From Pyropia haitanensis (lineage: Eukaryota; Rhodophyta; Bangiophyceae; Bangiales; Bangiaceae): a DNA stretch of 64,000 bases. Position numbers and translations under genes: made by a program. Location: positions 124,001 through 188,000 of the forward strand of contig SDUX01000006.1 in the NCBI GenBank assembly GCA_008729055.1. The letters are read 5' to 3'. Positions 42,697 to 53,400 of the stretch are shown here, piece after piece. The notes below the pieces were generated by a model. That model searched no databases. It was not told the DNA's origin and was given only the letters and a program-made list of their open reading frames with translations. Within the stretch, counting starts at the first letter, position 1, and each line of letters starts with the position of its first letter.

Positions 42697-43782
42697 CTAC
42701 TTGAAGTCTGGGTCTGGGTTGAACGCCGACACCACCTGGCTGTACGTGTTTGGCTCCTCCGTGCACGCGTCGCCGTCGCCCGTCATGGCCCACCGCGTCC
42801 CCGTCCGCTGCTCACACCACGACGTGCCGAGCATGTCGCACGAGTAGCCCGGCGTCGACGCGGCCACGGTCGTGCACCGGCCCGGCGCGCCCGTGACGGG
42901 CTTGGCCACCCCCGACCGCACGTGCGCGGCGCACTGGCAGCCGCAGCGGAGGTCGAGCGCCGACACAAACGCCGCCGAGTCGGGGTCCGTCGCCGACGGC
43001 TGCGTCGCCGCGTAGACGATGAGCAGCCGGTCGACGGGCTCCGCGTACGTGACAAACGCCTTGCACTCGCCGCTCGGGTCGTTCATGTACGGGCAGTCTG
43101 GGGGGGGGGGCAGCGCCGCAGGGGGAGACGCAGCAGCCACACCATGGAGCGCAAGAGCAAAGCGCACCAGAGCACAGCAAGGAAAACGTCAGCCAGCCGC
43201 GCCAACAGCACCCCCACCGGCGAGTAGGCCCTTGGCCACCGAGGCACCACTGGCTGGCCTCCCCCACGCATCCTCCGATGCTCGCGCACCCCCCCCCCCC
43301 CCCCCCCCCCGCGCCTCACCCACCACGAAAAGAGACGCGCAGACCCGCGAGACACATGCGGTCCCCGCACCCCACCCGCGCACCCCCCACCCCACCGCGC
43401 ACGTACTCTTCCCCACCGTCCACGAGTTGTACGCCGCCCCGTCGACGGTCATGTCCGCCGCCGCCGGGAAGCCGACCGCCGCCAGCGCCGCGGCCTTGAT
43501 CGTAAACGGCTGCACCCCGACGAGCGCGCCCGGGCGGGTGCGGAGCGCCGGCCGCACCACCTGCCCGCCCGCCATGCCGACGCTCGTCGCCATCTCACGC
43601 CAGCCGTCCGCGAGCGGCACCCGCGGCTGCGTGTCGATATCCTCCAGCGCCAGGTCCGCGCTAAAGCGGAAGCCGTTGGCCTCGAGCAGCACCGCCTGGA
43701 AGCCCGACAGCACCGGCGGGCCCGCCGCGGCCGTGCCGGCGGCCGCGCCCGCCCCCGCGGCCGCGGCCGCCACGCACATGCT

Positions 43783-43821
<39 letters not shown>

Positions 43822-44187
43822 TCCGCCGCCGGCCGCCCCGTCCGCGGCGGCGAGCAGCGCGCTGATGACGGTATAGTTGCTGGCGGTGTTGGGGTAGGCG
43901 CTGCCCGTCGGCAGGTGCGCCGTGGACGCGCAGCCGCCGACGGCGAGGGCGGTCGCCTTGAACTGGCGGCCGTCGGGGAGGCGGGTGACGCCACCCGGGG
44001 CCGCGAGCGCCCGGTGGACGGGCACGGACACGCACGCGGCCGCCGCGGCGGTGGCGGCGGCCGCCGCGGTGGTGGCCGCGACGCCGACGGTCACGACCAG
44101 CCGCGCCAGGGCGGACTGGTGGAGCGGCGGACGGGAGCGGCGGACGGCGCGGGCGGCGCCCGGCACCGCGGCAGCAGCCCCCACCAT
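42697..44187 (-). CDS. Membrane-anchored or secreted Cys-containing protein of unknown function, two exons
   Basis: Exon 1 is 44187-43407 (260 codons plus one base) and exon 2 is 43097-42697. The phase-1 junction rebuilds Asn, and the total is 393 aa. The intron (309 nt) begins GTACGT and ends CCCCAG. The N-terminus carries one strong hydrophobic segment (residues about 32-57, LVVTVGVAATTAAAAATAAA), read as a signal anchor or signal peptide. The ectodomain has LPDGRQFKATALAVGGCAS, FQAVLLEANGFRFSADLALE, DGWREMATSVGMAGGQVVRP and DMTVDGAAYNSWTVGKN, then a Cys-rich C-terminus (CPYMNDPSGECKAFVTYAEP, RCGCQC, GYSCDMLGTSWCEQRTG). Even Cys spacing suggests disulphides outside the cytosol. It includes a poly-Gly insert (about 43790-43825). 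No family recognised. The start is the first ATG; an in-frame TTG lies just upstream. Confidence 0.7.
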
Positions 44188-44714
44188 GATGCACAAACGC
44201 GAGGCGGGGGGGAGAGGGGGGGGGACGCGGGGGGATGGGACGCGTTGCGGCGGCGGGGCGGGCGGCGGTCACGGACTGGCCGTCGCGGCGGCTGTACAAC
44301 CACCGTCTGGCACGCGGCGGGGGAGGGGAGCTACGGCGGCGGCCGCGTCGGCGGTGGCGGCTGAAGAAGCCGGCACGCCCCCCCCGGCGCGCCCGCCCGG
44401 CGGCGCGCCCGCCCCGGCGGTGTGGCACGAGCGGCGGGGCGCCACCGCGCGGGCGGGGGCGCCCACGCCCGCCACGCAACGCGCGTGCACGGGGCGTCGC
44501 CGGACGCGGCAGGCGGCACCCGCCGCCGCGGCCGCCCACGCCGCCGCCCACGTGCGCGGCGCCACCGCGGCGCGGCGGCGGCGCCACGGCACCGCCGCCA
44601 CGGCCGGCCGCGCGCGTCGCGCCGCGGCGCGGGCGCGGCGACCGCGGCGGACCCGCGGGCGGCCGCGCCGCCGCCGCCGCCAGCCGGGCATCTCTCCCCC
44701 CGCGGCCGCCGCCG

Positions 44715-44752
<38 letters not shown>

Positions 44753-45757
44753 GCACGACGCACACCCCCCCCACCGCGGCGGGCCGTCCGCGCACCCCCG
44801 CTGGTGGGGGGAAAGGGGACGGGGCGCCACCGGCGGCTGCCGCCGGCGGCCGCACGCGCACCACGCGCCAGCCGCCGCGGCGGGCCGCCCCGCGGTCCCG
44901 CCCGCCGCCGCGGCCGCCGACACGCCGCCGCCGCCGCCGCCGCCGCCGCCGCTGGTGCCGCCACCGCGTCGCGGCACGCGGTCGGTGCGCACACACGCAC
45001 CGACGGCGGCGGTGGTGGGCGGGTGCCGCGCCCCGCGGCGCGCGCCGCCCCGCCGCGGGGCGGCGGCGGCCGGGGCGGCGGCGGACGCCGCGGCCGCCGC
45101 CGCCGGCCGCCGCGGCGGCGGCGGGTCCAATTGTAGCCGCCCATCGCCGCGGGCGGTCGTGCGCCGTCGACGCGCCGCCGCGTCGGCGGATGCGGATACC
45201 CCAATGGCCGCCACGCACCGCCGCGCGGCGGCGGGCGCGGCGGGGGGGGGGGGGGCGACCCGCGGCGGCCGGCGGCGGCGGCGGTGGTGGCGCCGCCCGC
45301 CGCCGCGGGCGCTTCCAATCCACCCGCGCTCGCGGTGCGGACGGGCGGGGGCGGCCGGTCCGGCTCCCCCCGCCGCGTTTGAATTCCGACCGTACACGAA
45401 CCGCTGCTGGGGTCGAACAGTCGGTACAACGAAACAGGCCCATCATCGTCGAACAGTCGGTACAACAAGTGAGACAATCACACCGGCGGCGGCCGTCAAG
45501 AAATCACCGCGACGGATCGGCGACCAGCGCACCACGCCGCCCGCCCTGCCCGCACCCCCACACCGCGACCGCCGGCTGTGGTGCGTCACCCTTGTTCCTG
45601 GTGCCGCGGCCGCCCCCCCCGTCGGCCGCCTCTTTTTCCCGTCCCCTCCCCCCCCCCCCCCCCCGCCCTTGCTCTCCTCTGCGTCGCGTGGCCGTACCCT
45701 TTCCCATTCTGACACCTTCCCACCCACCTCCCCTTTCCGCTCACCCGACCCCCCGCC
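44188..45757. other. GC-only intergenic region with a short direct repeat
   Basis: 1.57 kb. Up to 45330 it is nearly pure G/C with CCG/GGC runs (about 44722-44750, 44928-44952). Some minus-strand pieces look faintly coding but have no motif. From 45380 the GC falls; a 19-base direct repeat and then a C/T-rich leader (45598-45757) precede uL23m. Confidence 0.45.
45412..45466. repeat. 19-base direct repeat, two copies 36 bases apart
   Basis: gtcgaacagtcggtacaac occurs at 45412-45430 and again, identical, at 45448-45466, in a lower-GC patch about 300 bases upstream of the uL23m ATG. The spacing suits a pair of protein-binding sites or a small duplication. Confidence 0.85.
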
Positions 45758-47153
45758 ATGCCGCCCCGCATCTGGATGCCCAACGTGCGGCTGCGGCTCA
45801 AGCTGCGGCCGGCGCCGTCCGAGGCGCACCGCGTGAAGATGCCGGTACGTTGGGCGCGCGCGGTCCTCCCCCCCCCGCCCCCGGCTCGTCTGTCCCTCTG
45901 TTTTTCTTTTTGTTTTTTTTTTTCTTCTCCGCGCTCTTGACGTGTTGTGGCCGCCGCTCGCCCCTGCCGCCGTCGCCCGCCCGCTCCCGTCGCCGCCGCC
46001 GTCGACCGGCCGCGCGCGCGGCGGCGGTGGTGGCGGTGGTGGCCACCGCGGTAACGATGGCGGCGGTCGCGGCGACGGCGGCGACGGCGGCGGCGCCCCC
46101 CCTCTCTCCCCCCTGACCGTTGGTGGCCAGCGGTGGGGCGCGGTACTCGACGGCCCCGCCGTGGACAAGGGGGGGGGGGTGGGGGCGGGGATGGGCGGCG
46201 CCCGCGGTGACCGCCGCGCCCACTACAAACGCCCCCGCCCCCCGCCCCCCCCCCGGCGCCCGTTTGGAGCGACGCCGCCGCAGCCACTGCGGTCCCGCCT
46301 GTCTGCATTGGCCGGCGGTGGCAGCGGCGGCGGGAGCGAGCGCCCGGGGGGGAACTGTGGATGGTGGCGGCAGTGGTGGGGCGCGTGCACGATGGCGGCT
46401 GGGGTGGCGACGGCCTCCGTGGTGCCGCTCGGCGGGTGCGCGCGTTGGGCGGGGGGGGGGGGGTGGGGAGGGGGGTGGAGCGGTAATGGGGGCGACGGCG
46501 GGGTGGCAGCCGCCGCCGGTGGGACACGCCGCGGCGGCACACCCGCACTGACTGGGGCGGGCGCCTCGTGTGCGCGTACTCGGTGGAGCGGTGGGCGCGG
46601 CACGCTGCCACCGCGGCGTCGACGACTGCGGCGCCACGGAAGCGATGGGTGGGGGGGGGGGCCGGTTGGTGGGAGCCTTGCCGCTGACGCTGTGGGCGTT
46701 GTGCTTCCGTGCCGGGTGTATTGCCTTGTTTCGTTGTTCTGTTCTTGTTGACTTGCCCCCTGTCTTGCTACCTCCCCCCTTCTGTCGCCGCCCCATCCTT
46801 TTGTTCAGGAGGCCGGGACGGAGGGCACCTTCCGCACGCAGACGCTGATTGTGGAAACCCCCCCCCAGGTGACCAAAGTCGAGGCCAAGATGCTCCTGTC
46901 GTCCGTCTATGGCATGCACATTGACCAGGTGTCCTCCCTCAACATGATGGGCAGCCGCCAGCGCATCGCGTTCAAGCCGGGCGACAGCCGCGGGGCGATC
47001 AAGCGGGAGAAGGACACCAAGCGCTTCTACATCAAGCTGTCGTCGGCGGTGAACGTGCCGACGGTGCCCAAGCAGTCGCTGCTGCCGGGGTTGGCGGGCG
47101 TGGCGGCGGCTGGGGGCAAGGGCGCCACCCCCCCTGCCGCAGGCACCCAGTAG
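45758..47153 (+). CDS. MRPL23: Mitochondrial large-subunit ribosomal protein uL23m, two exons
   Basis: Component of the mitochondrial large ribosomal subunit near the peptide exit. Exon 1 is 45758-45844 (29 codons) and exon 2 is 46809-47153 (114 codons plus stop), 143 aa. Exon 1 gives IWMPNVRLRLKLRP, the mitochondrial L23 start (YFPNxxxxLxRP). Exon 2 gives TLIVETPPQVTKVEAKMLLS, SVYGMHIDQVSSLNMM and KKRFY-like DTKRFYIKLSSAVNVP, matching the beta-alpha-beta fold of bacterial-type L23 in its mitochondrial form. The intron (45845-46808, 964 nt) begins GTACGT and ends TTTTGTTCAG. It is the longest in the window and is filled with GC-rich low-complexity sequence. No separate presequence is apparent, as is common for this protein. 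A C/T-rich leader precedes the ATG. Confidence 0.85.
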
Positions 47154-47672
47154 AGGCGGGTCGGGGGGGGGGGGGGAAGGTGAGTGAGGGCACAGAGGTG
47201 GGCTACATGGGCGTGTGAGAAGGGCGTATGGGTGGGGGGGGGGGGTGCGGTCTGGGGACACACGCCCGCAGCGGTGCGTGGAAAGGGTGGGACGGCCAGG
47301 ACGTTCTTGCGGCGGCTGCCACGACGCCGGTACGCTCGCCACCAGGCCAGACCACGGGTGGGCGGCGGCTGGCCGCCAGCGGCGGCTGCGCGCCGTCCCA
47401 CCGCCCTCTCCCCAATGGCCGCCGTGGCGGCGCGGGGCGCCTTCCGTCGGGGGGGGGGGGTGGGAGCTGGTGCGGCACCGTGCCGGCTGGCCTGCGGGGT
47501 GGGCCGCCCCGCCGGCGCGCCGCGTGCGTGGTATTGGCTTGCCTGGGGGAGGTGAGGGGGAGCGGGGGGGGGGAGTGGAGGGAGTAGGGGGTGGGGTGGA
47601 ACAGCTTATCTAGCAGCCCTTGGCGGCTGGGTGTGGGCGTCTGTTGGTGGCGGAGGCAGCGTAGTGGTCGTA
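47154..47672. other. Intergenic, no gene seen
   Basis: uL23m 3' flank with several G runs (47163-47174, 47229-47242, 47450-47461). No conserved open frame. Confidence 0.45.
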
Positions 47673-48000
47673 ATGGCTGCATCCACGACGGTGGGGGCGC
47701 CCGCGGGGGAGGAGGTGGGGCGGGCGGGCTTGGCACCCGCCGTGCTCGCCGCCCGCTCCCGCAGCCGCCTGGCCGCGGCCGCCCCCGACGCGACCGATAA
47801 GCGCCGGACCCAGCGGCGGGCGGCCACCCCCGCCGTCGCCGCACCCACCGCCGACGCCGTCACCGCCGCCGTCACTCGCTCCTTTGCCGCCACTGCCGCC
47901 GCAGCCGCCGCCGCGCAGACCACGCTGGCCGCTGGCCGCCGCCACGCGGGACGGCACACAAGTATTTGGGGGGGCGGTGAGGACCTCGCACCCGCCGCTC
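47673..48000 (+). CDS. Possible short Ala-rich gene or exon
   Basis: ATG at 47673 opens a plus frame with strong third-position GC: STTVGAPAGEEVGRAGLAPA, VLAARSRSRLAAAAPDATD, KRRTQRRAATPAVAAP, TADAVTAAVTRSFAATAAAA. The frame stays open to 48740 but loses protein-like character after about 47950, where a GTATTTG could be a splice donor. No family recognised. It may be chance in GC-rich DNA. Confidence 0.25.
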
Positions 48001-50450
48001 AGCGAGACGGCACGACCGGCGCGGCCGCCACCCTCGCCACACAACGCCATGCACCACCGCCGTCGCCCGACGCGGCGACAGTCGCCACCACAGTGGCGGT
48101 CAGCCCGTCCGTAGGGACCGTGGGTGGCGGGTGGCCCACCCATGCCGCAGCAGGCACAGCAAAATGGCGAGGCGGCCGCCGCCGCCGCCGCCTCCGCCGC
48201 CACTGCGGCCGCGGCGGGCCGCCCGATGGGAGGCGGCCAGCCACTTTGTCAGCGGCGGCGGCCCCCGCGGCCGCAACACCAGCGGCAGCGGGAGGGTGCT
48301 GTAACCAGGCGGAACGGCCAAACGCCCAACGGCTTGCCAACCGCCCCACGGCTCACCGCGCAGCAGGACCGTCCTCGGCGCCACGCGGAACGCCGTCGAG
48401 CCCGCCGCGACGCACGACGGCGCCACGCCAGCCGCGACACCAACGACGGCGGCTCGCCCGCCGCCACGCCAACGACGGCGCCGTGCCCGTCGCCAGCTGC
48501 CGCAGGTGCCGCGTACCGGGCGCCACGCGCAGGTCGATCGGCCAACGGCGGCGCCGCTGGCGCCGCGCCCATGGCGCCGCTGGCGCCGCGCCCATGGCGC
48601 CGCGGTCGGCACCCAGACGACCGCGCACTTTGCTGACTAGCCGTCGAGCGGGGAGAGCGGGGAGGAGGGGGGAATGGGCGGCGCCGCTGGCCAACGCACG
48701 TGAGAGTTGTCGAGGCGGGAGCCGGTGGCGGCGGCCGTGACGGCCGCGGCGGTCGGCGTGGGAGCAGCGCCAGGGGAAGGGGGAAACGTGGGGAGGGGAG
48801 GCCGCTGCATCTCGCCACCACCACCGCCGCGGAGATCTTTTGCGACGGCGGCGGTGGCGACCGCGTCGTCGGCGTTACGGGTGGGGGGGGGGTGGGCGCT
48901 ACGCTGCCGGGAACGAGGCGGCGCCCGACGGGAAGGCGCGGCGCAGTCCATCCAAAGCTGCTGATGGACACAGAACCTCGGCGTCTCCAGAACGGGGGGT
49001 ACCCCCACAGATGAGGCGACATCGCCGGAGGAAAGGAGCCGACGGGAGAACAGTCGTGTAGACGGGTGAAGCCGAGCGAAAAAGAAACGTGGCCACGCCG
49101 CTTGGAGGGCAACAACACAAGAAGAAATCTGGGCGACGGCCGCAGGAAAGGGACACCGCAGAGCAGAGGCGGAGCCGACAAGAAAATGCCGCCGCCGACC
49201 TGGCAGCTGCGGCGTCAATGACAATGGAGCACCGCCAACGCGACCGCTGCCGCCGGCAAGGATAATGCGGAGCCAGCGGGAAGTGGCCGCACCTTCTCGC
49301 GACGCCGTGGAGAGCAAGAAAGCGCCGACGTCGCGGGACAGGCGCCAGTAACAATGACGCGCTGCCGCCATGGGAAACGCTGTTGAGTCCGGGACGCGGC
49401 GCCGACGGGGGGACGGGCGGCGTCGACCGGGGGGTGGCAACGCGACACGAGGTAGAAGGCGGCTCCGTCGACGGAAAGGCGGTGCCGGTGAGAAGCAGAA
49501 CCGCGTTGGTGTTCGGGAGGCGACAACGTCGGCGAGGAGGCGGCGCCGATAGAACAGAGCGCGGTGGCGGCGGCCGATAGAACAGAGCGCAGTAGCGGCG
49601 GCGGGATGAAGGCACCAGAGAGGGATAGACCTCCGGCGCCGACAGCGGAACGGCGGCGCCGACGCGGGAGCGAGGACACTATCAAAAGGGAAGCGTTGAT
49701 GACGTGAGGGAAGGCCACTGGTCCGCGATTCCCCTCCTCCGGAAGCAACCGCCACTCATCCACCATTTCGGCCGCCACCAACGCCGACGACAGCCGCACC
49801 CTCCAGCCAATGGTGTCACCGCCCGTCACCATGAGCTCGCCGTCTCCTGTAACCGCCGCGACCAGCTCCCCTCCAGTTTCGCAGTGAACGTTTGGCAGTT
49901 ATACGTCCATGCGGAGGGAAAACGGGGCGGCAGCCGCTGCAGCAGCGACAACACCCGCAGCAGCAGCGGAGGCAGATACCGCAGCAGCGGCGGTGCAGGC
50001 TGCGTCGGCGGTGGTAGCGGCGGGACCGGCCCTGGCCTCGGCGGCAGCCCCCCCCCCCCGCGGTCCTGCCGCTCACCCCGCTTCTCCACCGCCGCCAAAA
50101 ACACGAGATGACCGGCGGCAAAGGCAACGGTGGCGAAGATACCCTTCCGCCCCCCCTCGCCCCGCTCCTCCACCCCATCCACAGACAAAGAGACTGAGGG
50201 GGCCGACGGTCGAGGGGTAGTGAGGGCGGCGCCACAACTTGACAGCAGTGACGTCGCCAACTCCAACAGCGGCGGTGGCCGCATTCGCCGTCGTGGACGC
50301 TTTGGCCGCGACAACAGCAACGGCTGCTGTAGCGGCAACAAGGACACCCGGTGACCGTTGTGGTCAAAGCCGTACACCTGCCGTCGTCGTTCTCTCTCTT
50401 CCCTCCGCCCGCTTCGCAAGCGACAATGGCGTAAAGCCGCGGTAGGGAGG
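48001..50450. repeat. Degenerate GC-rich repeat block A
   Basis: Sequence built from variations of GGCGCCGCC, CGACGG and CGCCAACGGC. Clear tandem examples are a 23-base unit (gctggcgccgcgcccatggcgcc) at 48556 and 48579, and a 28-base unit containing gccgatagaacagagcgc at 49545-49562 and 49573-49590. Open frames exist on both strands throughout without conserved protein features. Confidence 0.55.
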
Positions 50451-53400
50451 GGGATGAGCAACATCAAAAGGCCACGGCAGCAGCAGCAGCAGAAGCGGCG
50501 GCGAACGGAGGCAGCAACGACCGAGGTCGTGGCGATGGTTGCAACATGGCAGCGGCACGACCGGTCCGCGTCATCCCGTGCCCCACTTTCACGTCCCGCC
50601 CGGATCCGCGGACAGCGCGCTGCGGCAGCCGATGGTGAGGCGGGGAAGAAAGACGCCGACGGCGGGAGGTCGCGCGCGCGTCAGAGCCAAGAGAGGCGGC
50701 GGGGGGTGGGTGAAGGGTACGCGGCTGCGACGGTAGCGACTGCGAGCGGCCAGCCCGACAACCCCATCGCGGCAAGTCCCACCAACCGGACGTCGCCAGA
50801 GCCCGCCGTCGCCACTCGCAGCTCCGCCAAGTCACAATCGTGTCACAAACACACCGACACTGCGGCAACCGCCACGGATGCCGCCGCCGTTGACGTTGCG
50901 TCCGCTGCCGCCGCAGCTGGCACCAGCCGCCCAGAATATACGACGGCGGCAACCGCGACCGCGACAACCGCTACCGTCGCCGTGCGGCGGGTTGCTGTCG
51001 CTACCGCACACGCCACCGCGGGAATAGTGGGCTCCATCTCGTCAACGACGAGGGCAGGGGACGGCGTCGTCATCTCCGCCGCCGTCGCCACTGGCGCGAG
51101 TGGCGCCACTCCGGTAGGCTCAACCGCGGCCACAGGTGCCGTCAATTCCCCGCTCGGTGCCACCGCCACCGCCGCAGGTAGCGCTGGCGCGACGGCCACT
51201 ATGGCGGCCGCCGCAGGCCGAGGGCCGCCGCCGGGAGAAGGTGGCGCGGCCGCGTCATCAATCGCTGCCGCCCGCGCAACTGGGCTTTCTCGCCCCCCGC
51301 CGTGTCGACCGCAAGCGCAGACGGCGGCGGCGAGGCCCAATTGGCCCCGCCCGCTCCCAGCGCGGCTGCCACTAGCCGACCCACCGTCGTCGCCGAGCTG
51401 TTGGCGATAGTGAGCGTACACGGCGCGGCCTTTGTCGCGCAATCGGCGTCTGCGCGGCCGCCTCCACCGGCGCCGACCCCACCCCTCAGGCCTCCGCCAC
51501 GGGCGCCGCCGCCACGGGCAAGGCCGACGCGGATGAGCCGGCCGCCATCGTAGCCGCTGGACGAGACAGAGCCGCGTGCGCCGCTGCCACTCGCGCCGCC
51601 ATTGTGTCCCCGTCCGTGGGTTCGGTGTTGTAGGCAGCCGCAGACGACGGCCGCGCGACATCATTGCCCCCCGCCTCTGTCAGCACGGCCGCCACGATTC
51701 GTCGGACCGCCGTCGCTGCGGCGTTGGTGGCATAAAACGGCGCGTCTGTTGATGGCGGCAGCGTCCGCGGTGACGCCACCAACAGGCCCCTCCACAGGGG
51801 ACAAGTCCGCCAATGGCACCGTCGATAGCGGCGCGGCGACAAGGCGTCGCGGCGCCGCGGGCGCCGCGACGCGCTGCGCTGCCGTAGGCGCCGCCGCGGG
51901 CGGCGCCGCCAGTCGCGCCGCGGCGGTCCCACTCGGACAGATCTGGCCGCTCTTCACGTCGCGGCTTCGGGCGCCACCGCTTCGGGCGCCGTCGCCACGG
52001 GCGCCGCCGCCGCCACATGCGTCGCTGCGACGGTCACCGTGCGCACCTCGCTGCCGGCACCGGTGTGGTCGCCACGTGTGTTGCCGCCGCTGGCACCACG
52101 GCCACGGGTACCACCGCACAGACGCCGTCGCCACAGGCGCTGCCAGTGCCGGACCTCCTCTGCTGCTCCCACCCGTGACCCCCTTGCCCGCCGCCAACTG
52201 TCAACAACCTCTCGCTACCAGCGGCGACGCGAACTGGCGCGAAGGGCGAGCCAAACGGCGGCGGCAGCAGCAGCGGTACGGGCGGCGGCCATCGCGTCTA
52301 CCAGGACGGCGGCAGCGACAAAAATCGCGGCGACGGCAGCGAGACGTCGCCGACCGCGCCGGCGGCAACGACAGCGGCTGAAGGAGCGAAAGAAACAGTG
52401 GCGGCGGAAGCGGCAACAACAGCGACAGCGGCGGCAGCCACGCCAGCGGCAGCAGCAGCAGCCACGACAAACTCCGCGGTGGTGGACGCGCCACGACAAT
52501 GTCCACGACAGCGGACGCGCTAGACCACACGCACCGTGACTGGAGCAGCGACGGACGCCACGCAGGCGGCCACGCAAGATTCCATGGCGGCGGCCGCGAC
52601 GACGGCCGAGGTGGCGGCAACAACAGCTGCGGCGCCCGTGGCAGCAGCTGCAGCAGCAGCAGCGACACCGGCCGCGGCGGCGACCGCCCGAGAAACTGTT
52701 CACCGTGACTGCGGCAGCGAGAACAGTCGCGGCGGCGGCAGCGACGGCCGCAACGTCGATGGCCGCGACAGAACCAGTAGCAGCGGCAGCAGCAAACGGC
52801 GCCGTAACAGCAGCGAAAGCGCCAATGGCGGTGACCACAACAGTGGCGGCAATAGCGCCAGCGACAAGTGCCGCGGCCGCGGCAGCGAAAGCGGCAGAGG
52901 CGACGGCCACCACAGGGGCAGTAGCGGCGGCAGCACCACCAGCCGCAGTGGCCGTCGGGCCAGAGGCCGCCAACCGCAACGACAGCAGCCACGAACGCCG
53001 TGGCAACGGCAGTCACAGACGCGCCGGTGGCGGCAACGACGAGTGCCACGGCGGCGGCAGGATCGGCCTCCAGGCGGCAGCAGGGGCGGCGGCAGGACCG
53101 ATGACCGGGACAGCGGCAGCGGCGGCGGCGGCAGGAGAAAAAACAGCCACAGCGGCGGTTGCGACAGCGGCAGCCGCGGCGGCAACGGATCAGCCCGTTC
53201 AGACGGCCGCGACCGCGGCAGCTGCAGCGACGGCGAAAGACGCCGCGGCAGCCGCACCGACAAAGAGCAGCGTCGGCGACAGAGACAGCGGCAGCAGCGA
53301 CGTCTGCGGCAGCGACAGCGGCACCGACCACGAAGAGCTCCGCTGTAGCGGACGCGACAGTATCAACGGTTCTCGCTTCGTAGGCGTCAGCGGCGCCGCA

